Below are positions 45,357 to 45,532 of a stretch of 45,532 bases of DNA, piece after piece. The position numbers were made by a program, and so were the translations under genes. How positions within the stretch are numbered: the stretch's first letter is position 1; each line of letters begins with the position of its first letter. The stretch is taken from positions 1-45,532 of the forward strand of contig CAZLMW010000059.1 of NCBI GenBank assembly GCA_964560875.1, read 5' to 3'. Under the pieces are notes generated by a model. The model did not search any database, was not told where the DNA came from, and saw only the letters and a list, made by a program, of their open reading frames with translations. Source of the stretch: CAZLMW01 sp964560875 (GTDB lineage: Bacteria; Myxococcota_A; UBA9042).

Positions 45357-45532
45357 ATGGCTCGATACAATCGCACTCGGATCGCCGCCGCGTTCGCTTC
45401 TCTGGTGACGCTGGGCTCTTGCGGTACGCCCGAACCCGAGCCTCCGACTCCTCTTTTCCCTGCTGATGCGCTGGATTCCTGGGCCGAAGCCCGAGATTGC
45501 CGACACAGTCACGAACACGAGCTGCGATATAT
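45357..45532 (+). CDS. lipoprotein, partial (runs off right edge)
   Basis: The ATG at 45357 begins a 58-codon open frame reaching the window end. A lipoprotein signal with lipobox LGSC (about Cys23) is followed by a Pro/Glu spacer and LDSWAEARDCRHSHEHELRY, a His-rich segment. Family not assigned. No strong ribosome-binding site. Confidence 0.6.
   Translation, partial: MARYNRTRIAAAFASLVTLGSCGTPEPEPPTPLFPADALDSWAEARDCRHSHEHELRY

Overview
The window reads as a GC-rich, gene-dense chromosome segment from a Gram-negative, probably myxobacterial or former-deltaproteobacterial lineage, most likely from a draft or metagenome assembly because it contains two 100-base runs of N. Reasons for this placement: third codon positions are mostly G or C; there are many lipoproteins with spaced Ser/Thr/Asp/Gly linkers; there are several very cysteine-rich exported proteins, one carrying thrombospondin type 3 repeats; there is an outer-membrane porin and an Mla-type lipid transport operon. 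No rRNA, tRNA, CRISPR array, insertion sequence or phage gene was seen.

Layout. 1-2.7 kb: a cut-off TetR regulator divergent from a membrane-fused spermidine-synthase-like gene (interrupted by a real gap). 2.8-4.5 kb: a Cys-rich repeat lipoprotein ending in a somatomedin-B-like module; its N gap looks spurious. 4.8-8.25 kb (minus): FAD oxidoreductase, thymidylate synthase, dihydrofolate reductase and PhzF-like epimerase, tightly packed. 8.3-11.1 kb: two overlapping SPFH (band 7) genes plus a small membrane protein. 11.3-14.5 kb: FIST sensor protein, secreted EEP-fold lipoprotein, DUF2279 protein. 14.5-16.25 kb (minus): a MepA-type murein endopeptidase fused to HEAT-like repeats, followed by a 450-bp non-coding region with nested inverted repeats. 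17.4-19.7 kb (minus): a flotillin and its NfeD/YqiJ-type partner. 20.5-23.7 kb: a small exported protein and an archaeal-style XPB helicase/Bax1 nuclease pair. 23.7-27.8 kb (minus): an Mla-like operon (MlaE, MlaF, MlaD, TPR lipoprotein) in which the ATPase subunit has lost most catalytic motifs. 27.8-30.3 kb: COG0523 metal-chaperone GTPase and an unrecognised 506-residue protein. 30.5-36.3 kb (minus): a 1923-residue repeat lipoprotein. 36.5-39.2 kb: a Tat/lipoprotein intradiol dioxygenase and an alginate-export-type porin. 39.3-42.0 kb: a tiny lipoprotein and a Ski2-like DUF3516 helicase. 42.1-44.4 kb (minus): a VWA-type Cys-rich lipoprotein. 44.5-45.3 kb: a VapBC toxin-antitoxin pair, then the start of another lipoprotein.

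The main theme is the cell envelope: lipid transport (Mla), membrane microdomains (three SPFH-family proteins), murein cutting, a porin and at least eight predicted lipoproteins. A second theme is DNA/RNA handling (XPB-Bax1, Ski2-like helicase) and a folate/dTMP block. The most unusual items are the degenerate MlaF-like ATPase beside an intact MlaE and MlaD, the XPB-Bax1 pair with an altered RED motif, the giant Cys-repeat/TSP3 lipoprotein with a smaller relative 26 kb away, and a bacterial somatomedin-B-like module. All functions are inferred from sequence motifs read by eye; no database search was run.
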